Below are positions 22,802-33,980 of a stretch of DNA of 64,000 bases, piece by piece. The DNA lies in contig JAFMOC010000002.1 in the NCBI GenBank assembly GCA_019802505.1, forward strand, positions 3,725,001 to 3,789,000. The letters run 5' to 3'. Under the pieces are notes generated by a model, which was not told the DNA's origin, made no database searches, and saw nothing but the letters and a program-made list of their open reading frames with translations. Position 1 is the first letter of the stretch. Each line of letters begins with the position of its first letter. This DNA is from Corydoras sp. C115 (Eukaryota > Chordata > Actinopteri > Siluriformes > Callichthyidae). The translations under genes and the position numbers were made by a program.

Positions 22802-23364
22802 TCAGAATACTACAGACAAATCGGGATATGCTTTGGGTACCTGAGGGGAAAGTGAAACCAGAGGGGACATATTGGCCAGAGAGAGATGGGGATGTGCGTG
22901 AAGTGTCAAACACTCATGAAAGCAAGGAGAGGACCATAACAGGATCTGAGACCATGAGCAGGAAATGGTGGGGTTGTGCCGCCGAAGCCAAGGCAAACCT
23001 AAAATGATGGGAGCAGAAGGAGAAGAGATAACTTATAACTCAATATATTTAGAATGATAAGCACTAGAAAACAACAACAGTGGTAATGTGTTCTGTGTGT
23101 AACGGAACCAGGGGGTAGGGGATTGCTGTCACTAGCCTGGATACAGATGTTGAAGTCAAGTTTTCTTATCGGGACTGCCTATTAATGACAAAAGGAACTG
23201 TCTATAAAGTTGCTGTCGGCCCCTGAGTCAATTAGAGCCACCGCTGAAAACAATCTAAAAGAAAATTCAATCTGCATATCTAGTTGCAGATATGCAGATT
23301 GAACTGCTTCAGTGTGTTGTTGGCTATCTCGACTACAATGAGATTGGCAGTTTTTAAAAGTCAA
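22802..23364 (-). pseudogene. Protease and linker fragments (sushi-like)
   Basis: The frame at 23182-23364 contains AVALIDSGADSNFIDSSF, the aspartic protease DSG motif of chromoviruses. At 22802-22996 MPWLRRHNPTISCSW matches the linker block before reverse transcriptase. The two are in different frames. Nothing Gag-like follows to the right. Confidence 0.75.
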
Positions 23365-23746
23365 ATGAATTGAAACTGAGCGATTAATTAAAACATTTTA
23401 AATGTTTGGAACATTATACATGTTTTTGTATGCCATAGGATAGGGTAAATGCTTCCCCGGTATGTTACATCAACTGTAAAACAAAAGTTGAAGTGTGATG
23501 GTTAAGGGGCTGTTTTGCTTAAGTTGGTTACTTGCACAGGGTGACCAGAACACTGAACAACAATGACTACCACAGCCCTTTTGAAGCTTCATGTAATCCT
23601 TTTTGGACTACACCTAGTTGGTCAGGGGTTATGTTAGCAAAACAGTTACCCACATCCTTCAAGGTTATGTCAAAACTTGGATGGTAGGCTTTATAGAATG
23701 GAAAGTAAAATTTCAAAAGCAAAAATCAGATGGAGTACAGTATATA
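23365..23746. other. Spacer between two transposons, nothing recognised
   Basis: Ordinary AT-rich sequence. No LTR or Gag remnant is seen. Confidence 0.5.
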
Positions 23747-25360
23747 CAGTTGTGATCAAATTTATTCAACCCCCACTGAAATAAAGTGTTTTTGCCAGTT
23801 TGACATTGATTTGGATCATTTCAGTCTTCTTATTTACAATTATATCAAAGAGGCACTTATAAATTAGACAAATATAACATAATATTTATGATGGAATAAC
23901 CACAAATGTCTTTACTGTGCTAACATCATTATCAGTTTTATTCAACCCCCTAGTGACATTATTTTTTAGTACTTAGTACAACATCCTTTTCCAGTTATGA
24001 CAGCTTTCAAGCGTGAAGCATAGCTTGAAACAAGTGTCTTGCAGCGACCTATGGGTATCTTAGCCCATTCTTCATGGGCAAAAGCCTCCAGTTCAGTCAC
24101 ATTCTTAGGCTTGCGCACTGCAACTGCCTTCTTTAGGTCCCACCAGAGGTTCTCAATTGGATTTAAGTCTGGTGATTGCGATGGCCACTCTAGAATGTTC
24201 CAGCCTTTCATGTTCAACCATGCTCTAGTGGACTTGGATGTGTGCTTCGGATCATTGTCCTGTTGGAAGGTCCAACGTCTCCCAAGCCGCAGGTTTGTGA
24301 CTGACTCCATCACATTTTCCTCCAAGATCTCCTGGTACTGAAGGGAATTCATGGTGCCCTGCACACGTTGAAGCTTTCCTGTACCATTGGAAGCAAAACA
24401 GCCCCAAAGCATAATTGACCCCCGCCATGCTTCACAGTAGGCAAGGTGTTCTTTTGTTCATAAGCCTGGTTCTTCCTCCTCCAAACATAGCGCTGGTCCA
24501 TTGTCCCAAACAGTTCTAATTTAGTTTCATCTGACCACAGTACACTGTCCCAAAACCTTTGTGGCTTGTCCACATGACTTTTGGCATACTGCAGTCGACT
24601 TTTCTTGTTCTTTGGAGTCAGCAAGGGGGTGCGCCTGGGAGTTCTGGCATGGAGGTCTTCGTTATGCAGTGCGCGCCTTATTGTCTGAGCTGAAACTTCA
24701 GTGCCCACATCTGACAGGTCTTTTTTCAGTTCCTTAGCAGTCACGTGGGGATTTTTCTCCACATTACACTTCAGGTAGCGCACAGCAGTCGTGGTCAGGA
24801 TCTTCTTTCTGCCACGACCAGGTAACGTTTCCACTGTGCCCTTTAACTTGAACTTGCGAATGATACTTCCGATAGTGTCTCTTGGAATATTTAACAACTT
24901 CGCAATCTTTTTATATCCATTGCCATTCTTGTGAAGAGCAATAACCTCTTCTCTTGTCTTCTGGGACCATTCTCTTGCCTTCACCATGCTTGTAAACACA
25001 CCAGTAGATGTCTAGAAGGAGCTGAGTATCACAGTCCTTTTAAATCTGCCTAATTGGTGCTTATCATGCTTGATTGCTGCTCGTTGACATCCATAGGTGT
25101 TTTCAATACCTGATTGAAAACACTGGAATGAACCTCTGTTCTTATGAGTGGTAGTTGTAAAGGGGTTGAATAATTGTGTCAATGAAGAAATCACAAAAAG
25201 GCCATTTAATACTTTATGACAAAAACAATTGATGCTATCTTAGTTGCATTTAGTTCTTTAACAAGTCCTTGTAAGATTTCATTATGAACACAATTACAAA
25301 TGTGCACTGAATTCCATAAAACCCTTCGCAGCATTGGGGGTTGAATAAATTTGATCACAA

Positions 25361-25363
<3 letters not shown>
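23747..25363 (-). mobile_element. Tc1-like DNA transposon, nearly intact
   Basis: 1,617 bp bounded by perfect 29-bp terminal inverted repeats (CAGTTGTGATCAAATTTATT...), at 23747-23775 and 25335-25363, each flanked by TA. Inner repeats with the core TTATTCAACCCC recur near 23938 and 25155, giving the indirect/direct repeat arrangement of many fish Tc1 elements. It sits at the left edge of a (TA)n tract, as expected for TA-targeted insertion. It carries one transposase gene on the minus strand. Confidence 0.95.
23966..24987 (-). pseudogene. Tc1-like transposase with a single frameshift
   Basis: Start chosen at 24987 (MVKAREWS), the usual Tc1 N-terminus; an upstream ATG adds four residues. The N-terminal half (to about residue 190) carries two helix-turn-helix regions and the basic GRGRKK hinge. 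The catalytic Asp of WSDETK follows, then QQDNDPKHTS and NPIENLW, with 34 residues between the second Asp and the Glu (DD34E). Total length of about 340 residues is normal. The reading shifts once near 24418, in a run of five G within KHGGG, where one base appears to be missing. No other stop or shift is visible. A simple indel in a G-run could also be an assembly error. Confidence 0.92.

Positions 25364-25422
<59 letters not shown>
25364..25422. repeat. (TA)n microsatellite beside the Tc1 element
   Basis: About 29 TA units starting directly at the TA target duplication. Confidence 0.97.
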
Positions 25423-25424
<2 letters not shown>

Positions 25425-28400
25425 AAATTATGTAAAATGTAAGTGAATTTGAATGGCGATGTAAAACAAGTTTAGAAGCCAGTATGAGTATTTTAGAGCA
25501 CTGTCTCTGTGCTAGTCTGTTATACAGATGGTTTAGTTCTAGGTCAGAAGCACATTTACAGTTCAAGTGCAGCCTTTGCCTGCTGTTTTTTTCCCTGGAG
25601 GTCATCTGTCCCATACGTTTTTAAGCTGCTTTAAAGAATGTGCAATACCGCAAAGTATACAAAAATGGCTTATATAAAATACACTGTAAGTGCAGGACTA
25701 TGTATCTGTATCTGTGTGTGTGGATGAAAAATATGCTAAACATGACCTTAAAAAATATTTATGTAACCAGTCTTTAAACATATGGAATATCACATTCATC
25801 CATATTAATTTTAGTTATTGACGTTGAGTTGTTTTAAATTATTGTTTAGATTCCTGAATCCTGAATTTTTCATTGGGATCAATAAAGTATACATCTATCT
25901 GTCTATCTCCATCTGATTCAGAAACTGTAAAGCAGGCTACAATTAATACCAATAAATGAATTGATTTTGAATAAATAATTAATTAATATCCAAAATTCCA
26001 TAGAATATTTTGATAAAAGTATGCCTAACCAGCACAATTGCCATCAGTCCTTCTCATCAATGGATCTAAAGACAACACTGGGTACACCAGGTCAGTGAAT
26101 GGACTTTTCTATTTATGTTTATTAAAAGCAATATGCACTTTAAATAGGTTAATTATTAATCTTAATCAATCAGAACATTGTTAAGATTCTGACAAAGATT
26201 CTATCTGCTTCTTGTTATACATCCACAAGTTAAAATCAATCTTGTTTAACATAAAGGTCAAACTTGCAGAGGAATCAAGAAGTCACAGCAAGTGACGAAT
26301 GAAGCATTTATTATAATGCAAAAAGCGTGAAGTAAACACAAAACAGCACCTAAACAAATGCAACACAGAATCTCAACAAAAGAACAGCCAAAAAACACTA
26401 GGATGAACTGCTTAGGGAAAATGCTGGGAAAATAAATGGCTAGGGAACAAGGCATCAAACATGCAGCAAAGACAGGCGTAGGGTCATGTATGATAAAGAC
26501 AATCAACAGACATCCACGTCAGTAAGTGCACTAACATTGCAGAGAGCAAGATATAAGCAAGGCATTAAAGTGTAAACAGGCAAGGAGAACCCTAAATAAT
26601 GCATTGCAAATAATAAGGTAAGAGTAGAGTTTTAGGATTCCGAGCGTGCAGGTGTTAATACTCATAACATGTAGAATATTTTTGCCCAGATGAGGGAACA
26701 GAAACAGGTGTGAGTATAAATTAGCAAAGATTACTTAAAAAATATTGTTAATTTCTTTCTAAACAGGAGTCTTTGGTGTAAAAAAAAATCCCATCTTTTT
26801 AAAAAAAAAAAAAGTTGATTAAAAAAAAAGATGTGTTGCTGCCATCATATTTAAAATGAGTTAATATTTGTTGTGATGCAAAATGTCTCAGATAGAATAT
26901 CATATCATAGCTATTTGTTATACTGAGAATACAGTATTTGTTACTGTGTTTTTGCAAAACTGTTTTTATTACCATTTTAACACAGCAAACCATTTTTAAA
27001 AATTGTGTCTCTATGCAGTTCACTGTGGAGAAATTTCCCATTCCTAATATCAAAGAATGAATCCTTCAGTACTTCTAATATCTCTATGAGCATGAGCTTG
27101 ATGAGCATCCTTTGTCCAGTCAACTCTATAAGTCACATAGAAACTCTAGATAGAATTTTTGTTTAGTTGATTGAGTTTAGAAACTTTCAACTCAAAAAGC
27201 ATTATTTCTGTCAATGTTATTGTTTCAGAATCTTTTAAGCTTAGACAGTATTCTGTCTGTTAACTCTATAGTTTAGTCTAAATCCTGCAGTTTTACTTTT
27301 GTTGCCTTTAAAAGTGAATCATTAAGCATTATTAGTTCTGTTAACTCAAAAAGCGAGTATGAATATTTTGATGAGCATTTCCCTTTTAATTCCATAGTGG
27401 AGTCTTAAATGTTTGATGCCTACCTGTGTGTCTATGTATGTTTCACGAGCCTGTGTCAATAAAATGTGCTTTTCTCTCAGTCTATGCATACCAAAGGTGC
27501 CGGCAATGCATCTGTTCGGCCTAAGAGTGCTTAGCTAATTTTGTGTAGAGCAAGTGTGTTTTATTTTGTTTGTGGATGAGAGGGCGTACCTGAACCGGTC
27601 GGCAGTACAAAGAGCTGTCAGTGTTTAAGGCAGTGTATTGTGTTGAGAAAAGGGCATAATCAATGGCATTCCAGAAAGTGTCTCCTAAAGCACTTCAAAG
27701 GGTGCTCCCAACAACACTCCAAAGAACATTTTTGATCCTTTTGGCAACCACTATCTAAACACTACAAAATTCTTTTGTTTTGTCTTTTCTTTTTTCCCCA
27801 CACTGGTTTTGTATGCTATTGTATGTATGTGTTATTTGCTCTAAACAACAATTAAAAAGGGTCATATACTATTTTTTCCCTGATGAAACAAAATACAGCA
27901 CTGCTTCTTAATTTGAAAAAAAATCTACAGCACAGTCTTCTATAACAATATTTAATTTATATTTTATTTAAAGACAAAATTTTCTCCAACCTTCATGATC
28001 CTGTTATATGTCTGCCCCGACATAATTTTACCTACTTTAGACCTTTCAAAATATTAATCTGTCTTTGGTACTGTCGGTACCTTTCACAAACACCTAGAAA
28101 ATAAGGAAAACAATTAAACCAACATGAACCAGCTCAAAATAAAACTCCATTGTAAATCGGATGGCATATTTTTTTTTGTCTAGTTCATTCTCAATGTTAA
28201 AGCCATCTATAAACACGGTGGACTGATAAACAACATGCTGTACAGAACAGATGGCATGGCAAATATATCCTCAACATAATTCATTTAAAAATCAGGTTTA
28301 TTTTGGTTAGAATGCCCTAAAGCGGCCATAATGACAGGGTTGGCATGACCCCTAATGCAGACTGATATTCATAAAACAGTTGATGTATGAGCTTGTGAAT

Positions 28401-29258
28401 AAAACGATCAAACACAATACAGTACATTCATTTTCTTGGTTCCTTTAAAATTGTTAAATCTGGCCAAACAAGTAAAGGTTTATTCACACACTGTTCACAT
28501 TACAAATATACATCCATATGTACACATCTCTATTTCCAATATGAGGGTCCAGGCACTTTCATACAGTCCAGAGATGTAAAGATAAAGACATTTTATTAAA
28601 ATAAGTCCATTTGTGTTTTTTCGCAAAACGGTTACTTTTAAACCTCTCTATCTGTCAGACCACACAGCTGATTCCCTCGACTCTCCAAACAAGCTTGGTG
28701 TCTTGGCACTTTGGGATGAGTCAGATAACATTGGCTGGAGAGGTGTCACTCAGTGTTAATTTCGCTCAACAGCTCAACAGCTGCAATGACATATGCTGAA
28801 ACATAAATCTCACAAACGACCACATTGAAAGCTTCTATGTGTCTCTTTATGACAGGTAACCTGCTGGCTGCCCATCATTAGCTTTTCTGCAGTGTTTAAA
28901 AGGTTTTTGCATAATGTGTTCGGGCAATAGCCTAAGAGCTCTTTTGTCTTCAAGCCTCAAAACCATTTTAGCTGTGTACTCCTGAACAATAAAATGGGTC
29001 AAAACTGCAAATACTTTTTTGCCTCAACAAGAATGCACTGGTCAAAAAATTTACAATAACTAAAAAAAAAACATTTTATAATCAATTTTGGCAAATTTTA
29101 ATGTTTAAATACTTGCAGACTGAGAAATCATGCAAAGTATCTTTATATTACATGTTAATTTTTTGACCAATTATTTGTTGTCAGGAACATTTTACAATGC
29201 TTACAGGGTAAAATATATAACAATCGTATTTAGAACACCTATGAAATTGCTGTATTGT
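25423..29258. other. AT-rich DNA without recognisable genes
   Basis: No coding sequence is supported. Near 25870-25910 ATTGGGATCAATAAAGTATA followed by ATCTATCTGTCTATC resembles the 3' end of a fish LINE with its simple-repeat tail (plus strand). 27060-27420 holds degenerate repeats shared with 3350-3830. Confidence 0.5.
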
Positions 29259-29260
29259 AG

Positions 29261-29360
29261 ATAGCCTTGTGACCTGAAAGTCCACGCTTCGATTCTCAGT
29301 CCCACCAAGTACTATGTCCCTTGGGTAAGGCACCTAACCCCAATAGCTCCCTGGGTGCCA
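29261..29360 (+). mobile_element. Degenerate SINE fragment
   Basis: CTTGTGACCTGAAAGTCC, TTCGATTCTCAGTCCC and GGGTAAGGCACCTAACCCC form a decayed tRNA-like head and the ordered blocks that follow it in teleost SINEs of the family B type. Confidence 0.5.
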
Positions 29361-31398
29361 TGTACAGGGCATGTTTTGGTGATGGTGTAGTTTGATTTAG
29401 AATGTAGAAAACAATAAGGTGCTAAATATTCATATATTTTGCTGATAAAATTCCTTAATACTAAAATATGGCAGCCCAATAAAATGCTCAGTAATGCATT
29501 ATCTTGAATTGTTTTTTTCTCCAACTGGATAACAACAAACATGTAACATAACTCTGGAAACAAAATAATTTGAGATGCACATAATTGAAATTATTCTAAA
29601 GCTGTACTATTTAACTATTATTTGATTTTGTTATTTGTCTTATCATTAGTTTACCTTAACCTCAATTTTAGCAGTTGTGCATTTGGAGTGAGTCGGTATT
29701 AAGTAACATAAATATACATTAGATTAATAATGTTTGTATTTTATGGAAACTTTCTTTTTGTTTTGATGATGTAGATTATATTGCACAATAAAGATAGAAG
29801 TAGTTTCAGTTGAAACAGTGGAAAATAGCTTGTGCTCTCAGAGGGAAGGATTGCACGCTTTCTAGCTATTAATCACAGCTGCACTAGCCAATTGCAGACA
29901 TTTGTAAGCACATGTAAAAGGTGTGGACAATGTTCCATGCCATTGAAGCTGTGGCAAGAGATATCACATTACATACTCCTTTTCTGGTTGGTAGCTCACA
30001 TACAGTATGCCAGCCTGATTGGTGGGAATCGGACTTTACTATAAATTGAACAACCACAATATTTCCTCAGTGGTACAAAAGAGGTGTTTGCTATGCACAA
30101 ACACATGATTTGTGATAGAGTTTGGTCATTTGGCCATGATCATATTTTCTTTTAGTTGTTCCAATGGAGGCAAAATAGTGAGACTTTAAGCAAAGTTAGT
30201 GCCATGAAGCTGTAGAATTCTACATTTTTGCAGATTCTACAGTTTAAATATATTTGGCATTTATCATGGTTTTCCCTTGCCATGAAATAAGTAGAACAGT
30301 GCATCACCAGTATTAACTGTAACAGGCACTTAATCAGCAATTTTAAAGAATGTCAGCTTTTTAAAATTTTGTCTATATTTACAATTAGTCATTTATCAGA
30401 CACTTCTATCCAAAGCGACTTACAAATGAGAGCACATTTATCTACTGATAATGCTATTAATAATGATCAGAATTTGACCGTAAAATAGGCAAATCTACTA
30501 ATTAGAAGGAGGTGTCTGATGCCTTTTGTTCATGCAGTCTACATAATGGTGAAACGCTTTCCTGTTCTGCTCCCTCTCACTGTGTTAGAGCTTAAGGTTG
30601 CCCTTGTTAGTTTTTAAATGCACTTGTAAATCTTCATTAATGCTGCTCCTGTATGGCTATTTGAGTGTTAGGATGGGGGTCACTTGCACTTTACCTTTAC
30701 GCTTAGAGACAATAAAGAATGTCCTTTTAGCTATAAAACAGCTGCTGACCTTATATATACAAGTATAGGAACAAAAATGAAAGCTAAGTATTAGAGCCAT
30801 CTAGCCATATCATTTCAGTCAAGCAAACATGACATTATGTATTATATGAAATAAGGGACATGTATAACATTAGACCATTATGAATAATTCCTTTTCCTCA
30901 ACCGTTGATGCACCAAAGTCACTACATGAGAACCAATTTATGCAGTCCATTGGCATGGTAATACATGTATAAAACTCTAAGCTTTAGAGATGCACTGAAG
31001 AGACTCTGAATGAGTAGCCCAAGTACAGTTGGCCGAAGACATTATCAAGTGTTCCTTTATTTTTGTCCTTGCTCTCTCAATGGCTGTTAAAGATAGTATC
31101 TTAGATTTAGAGATGAGACGGAGAACCTCAGAGCTGTTTTTTTCAGTCCAGCCAGACCTGTACACTTTCAGGCCATGTTTTTATACCAAGCATAGGTCAG
31201 AGTCTCTTATCCTGTACTGTAGTCAAAACTCTGTAGCAAAGCAGACTTTGGGTAATTTTAGGTTCGATTCACGACTCAGAGGAGAACTGGAGGGGACAGA
31301 TGCTGACAAAACAACACTAAATCACAAACAGCTATGACACTGAGCATCCACCACATCTACACATCCGGGCAAACAGGGAGTGAGCTTCTGCTCACAAG
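29361..31398. other. Region downstream of the phosphatase gene, nothing else recognised
   Basis: Apart from the SINE tail at 30387-30430, I see no gene or clear element. Part of it may be 3' untranslated sequence of the minus-strand gene ending at 31541. Confidence 0.5.
30387..30430 (-). mobile_element. SINE family B tail fragment
   Basis: GTCATTTATCAGACACTTCT then CCAAAGCGACTTACAA is the conserved family B 3' tail in reverse orientation. The head is missing. Confidence 0.6.
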
Positions 31399-31404
31399 TT
31401 TATT
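31399..31404 (-). terminator. Candidate polyadenylation signal of ptpru
   Basis: AATAAA on the minus strand, 137 bases after the stop codon. A second candidate lies at 31056-31061. No transcript evidence is available, so either or neither may be used. Confidence 0.3.
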
Positions 31405-31540
31405 TTCCGTTCTCCAAAAAAAGCTGTTTGATAGGAGTTAGCTAGAAAAAAGGAAATGAGAAAGAGATTGAGAGAAAGATTGCAGGAGTGATCATCTGTC
31501 ACCAGTCCTCGGTACAGTGAGCATGGCAAAGTAGATTTTG

Positions 31541-31603
31541 CTATCTGAGCTCCATGCACTCCAAATACTCCAGCATCAGGTCATAACAGAAACGGTACTG
31601 CTC
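31541..31603 (-). CDS. ptpru: ptpru, last coding exon (end of D2 and stop)
   Basis: 63 bases encoding EQYRFCYDLMLEYLECMELR and the stop TAG (31541-31543). It follows a TTCTGCAG acceptor and joins in phase 0 to the exon at 33845-33980, giving ...NMVESL-EQYRFCYD, the Q-loop end of D2. The short C-terminus after EYLE matches type R2B phosphatases, which end within a few residues of D2. Confidence 0.93.
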   Translation of the reverse strand, partial: EQYRFCYDLMLEYLECMELR

Positions 31604-31636
31604 CTGCAGAAAACATAGAAAGCAAAAAAATATTAT

Positions 31637-31642
<6 letters not shown>

Positions 31643-31713
<71 letters not shown>
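31643..31713. repeat. (TA)n microsatellite, left of Tc1-like element
   Basis: About 35 TA units running directly into the terminal repeat at 31714. A further TA tract lies at 32481-32507 on the other side. Confidence 0.97.
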
Positions 31714-31714
<1 letters not shown>

Positions 31715-32478
31715 TCACCGGCCACTTTATTAGGTACACCTGTCTAACTGCTCGTTAACACTTAATTTCTAATCAGCCAATCACATTGCGGCAACTCAGT
31801 GCATTTAGGCATGTAGACATGGTCAAGACAATCTCCTGCAGTTCAAACCGAGCATCAGTATGGGGAAGAAAGGTGATTTGAGTGCCTTTGAACGTGGCAT
31901 GGTTGTTGGTGCCAGAAGGGCTGGTCTGAGTATTTCAGAAACTGCTGATCTACTGGGATTTTCACACACAACCATCTCTAGGGTTTACAGAGAATGGTCC
32001 GAAAAAGAAAAAACATCCAGTGAGCGGCAGTTCTGTGGGCGGAAAAGCCTTGTTGATGCCAGAGGTCAGAGGAGAATGGCCAGACTGGTTCGAGCTGATA
32101 GAAAGGCAACAGTGACTCAAATAGCCACCCGTTACAACCAAGGTAGGCAGAAGAGCATCTCAGACTGGAATCATCTCAGACTGGTTTCTTGAACATGACA
32201 ATGGGTTCACTGTACTCAAATGGCCTCCACAGTCACCAGATCTCAATCCAATAGAGCATCTTTGGGATGTGATGGAACGGGGGATTCGCATCATGGATGT
32301 GCAGCCGACAAATCTGCGGCAACTGTGTGATGCCATCATGTCAATATGGACCAAACTCTCTGAGGAATGCTTCCAGCACCTTGTTGAATCTATGCCACGA
32401 AGAATTGAGGCAGTTCGGAAGGCAAAAGGTGGTCCAACCTGTTACTAGAATGGTGTACCTAATAAAGTGGCCGGTGAG
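31714..32478 (+). mobile_element. Internally deleted Tc1-like transposon
   Basis: 765 bp bounded by 27-bp inverted repeats (CTCACCGGCCACTTTATTAG..., ending 32478) and set inside a TA microsatellite. It is of a different family from the element at 23747. Full Tc1-like elements are about 1.2-1.6 kb, so the centre is missing: the N-terminal frame at 31860 breaks near 32150 and the sequence jumps to the C-terminal catalytic end. It can only move with transposase supplied in trans. Confidence 0.9.
31860..32446 (+). pseudogene. Tc1-like transposase remnant, central part deleted
   Basis: The N-terminal frame (31860-32192) encodes MGKKGDLSAFERGMVVGARR, a helix-turn-helix (SISETADLLGFSHTTISRVY) and a second DNA-binding region up to QIATRYNQG. 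A deletion and frame change follow near 32150-32170. The C-terminal frame resumes as FLEHDNGFTVLKWPPQSPDL and NPIEHLW, with the catalytic Glu, and runs to the stop near 32446. The two catalytic Asp regions lie in the missing part. Confidence 0.9.
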
Positions 32479-32480
32479 CG

Positions 32481-32511
<31 letters not shown>

Positions 32512-32926
32512 CATTATATAATGATACATACTGAGTACTTTCTTTAGTTGTATTAATATAAGGTTTCTCCTTTTGGTTTACCTTCAAAGTTAGACTTGTG
32601 TATTCTAAAAGGGGCTTATTTGCTCAACAGTATTAAAGACAGTGTCCTGGTGTCTATAGATTTTTTATTCTTTCATTTCATACTCCTTAAGTGTTTTTTC
32701 ATTTATTAATGCACTTTCTTCTTGCATTTCCCATTAGCTTATTGTGGTATTTTGTGCCCTATCATATTATTTACTGGCCACAATGCTTTGTTAAAATATA
32801 CCAAACCAAAAGTTTAACTAAACAAAAGTTCACGTTAATCCATCCTGTAATACTGGAATATATCCTAAAGGATCTAAAATTAAAAATATACATATATAAT
32901 TATCCTTCTATAATTATCCTCTTTAT

Positions 32927-33284
32927 GGCATGGTGGCTTTGTGGTTAGCACGTTCGCCTCTCAGCACTAGGGATTCCCGGTTCGAATCCCCATCTGGGTG
33001 GAGTTTCCATGTTCTCCCCGTGTCCGCGTGGGTTTCCTCCGGGTTCTCCGGTTTCCTCCCACAGTCCAAAAACATGGATCAAGTCAATTGAGTTCTCCAA
33101 ATTGCCCCATATAGAGTGTGTTTGTGTTCATGTCTGTGTGTGTGTGCCCAGCGATAGATTGGCGCTCTGTCCTGGGTCTATCTGCCCAGCGCCCGAAACG
33201 TTCTCCCCTGGATGGGCATGGGGAACCCCACCGCGACCCTAATATAGGATAAAGCAGAAGATAATGAATGAATGAATAAATGAA
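32927..33284 (+). mobile_element. tRNA-derived SINE, family A
   Basis: Plus-oriented, near full length, from GGCATGGTGGC to the AATGAATGAATAAATGAAT tail, with B-box GGTTCGAATCC. Target duplication is not clear. It lies antisense to the phosphatase gene. Confidence 0.85.
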
Positions 33285-33844
33285 TCATCCTTATATATAA
33301 ACTCTTCTTAGCAGGTTTGGGACATAACATTGATTCAAAATCAAAGGTATAAGACAATATCCTAATTAAATTAAATACATGTAGTTCTGCAAGAGCTGGT
33401 GTAAACCTCTCTGCTATTACCATGATGTACAGTATATGCAAGCTGGAGGTATTGAAAGTTTTATAACTTATAGGCTTAAAAAACTGCACAATTGGAGCTA
33501 CTTAGTGCAGTCATTTAATACAATTACCAAGTACAGCATTTTTTTGTGTTAGGGTTAACAGAGTTATTGTTTACATGCATTAATGTCTATGTACGTTCTA
33601 TGCATCAAAGCAGGCATTATCTAGCAATAACTTACTTTGTAGTAATGGACATACAGAAAAAAACTGCATTCTAACATACCAGATTAAATTGGTGACACTT
33701 TAGTACTGTTTTATATTGTTGACACTTTCTTAGAAATATTTTTCAATAGTTAATTTGCATTTCTAACAATTGTCCTTTAACCTTTTTACATTACAAAATA
33801 ATCTAATCTCTGCTCTTGGAATTAAAAAAAAACTCAGTACATAC

Positions 33845-33980
33845 CAGTGACTCTACCATGTTAGGTTTGACATTGCGTAGCGTTTTGGCAGCAAAAAAAA
33901 CATCCACAATGTTCTGGTACTGAATCATCTCCATTAGAATGGTACTGGCACAAAATGTGCCACTGCGCCCACCACCATTC
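33845..33980 (-). CDS. ptpru: ptpru exon: D2 P-loop and following helix
   Basis: 136 bases between a GTGTAG acceptor and a GTATGT donor. With the last two bases of the previous exon it reads HCL-NGGGRSGTFCASTILMEM, then VDVFFAAKTLRNVKPNMVES. The D2 signature Cys-x5-Arg (CLNGGGR) is present. VFFAAKTLRN rather than VFHAVKTLRN favours PTPRU over PTPRK, PTPRM and PTPRT as I know them. D2 domains of this family are generally considered inactive and structural. The 136-base length is typical for R2B P-loop exons. Confidence 0.94.

Larger units (their letters stand above)
20104..23364 (-). mobile_element. Decayed chromodomain Ty3/Gypsy (sushi-like) retrotransposon, 5' truncated
   Basis: Minus-oriented. 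In order from 23364 down: protease, linker, reverse transcriptase, RNase H, zinc-binding and integrase core, chromodomain, polypurine-like tract, 3' LTR. Gag and the 5' LTR are absent: sequence right of 23364 is unrelated. The domain order and the C-terminal chromodomain identify a chromovirus of the sushi type found in fish. Stops and frameshifts break it into at least six open pieces. Confidence 0.85.
31604..33844 (-). other. ptpru intron
   Basis: Bounded by GTATGT (minus strand, at 33844) and CAG at 31604. It contains a (TA)n tract interrupted by a deleted Tc1-like element (31714-32478) and a SINE family A copy (32927-33284). Confidence 0.85.

Noticed and set aside
20099..23364. GTCAA on both sides of the chromovirus relic (20099-20103 and 23360-23364) as a target duplication
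   Set aside because: The right-hand copy does not follow an LTR end, so the match is probably chance.
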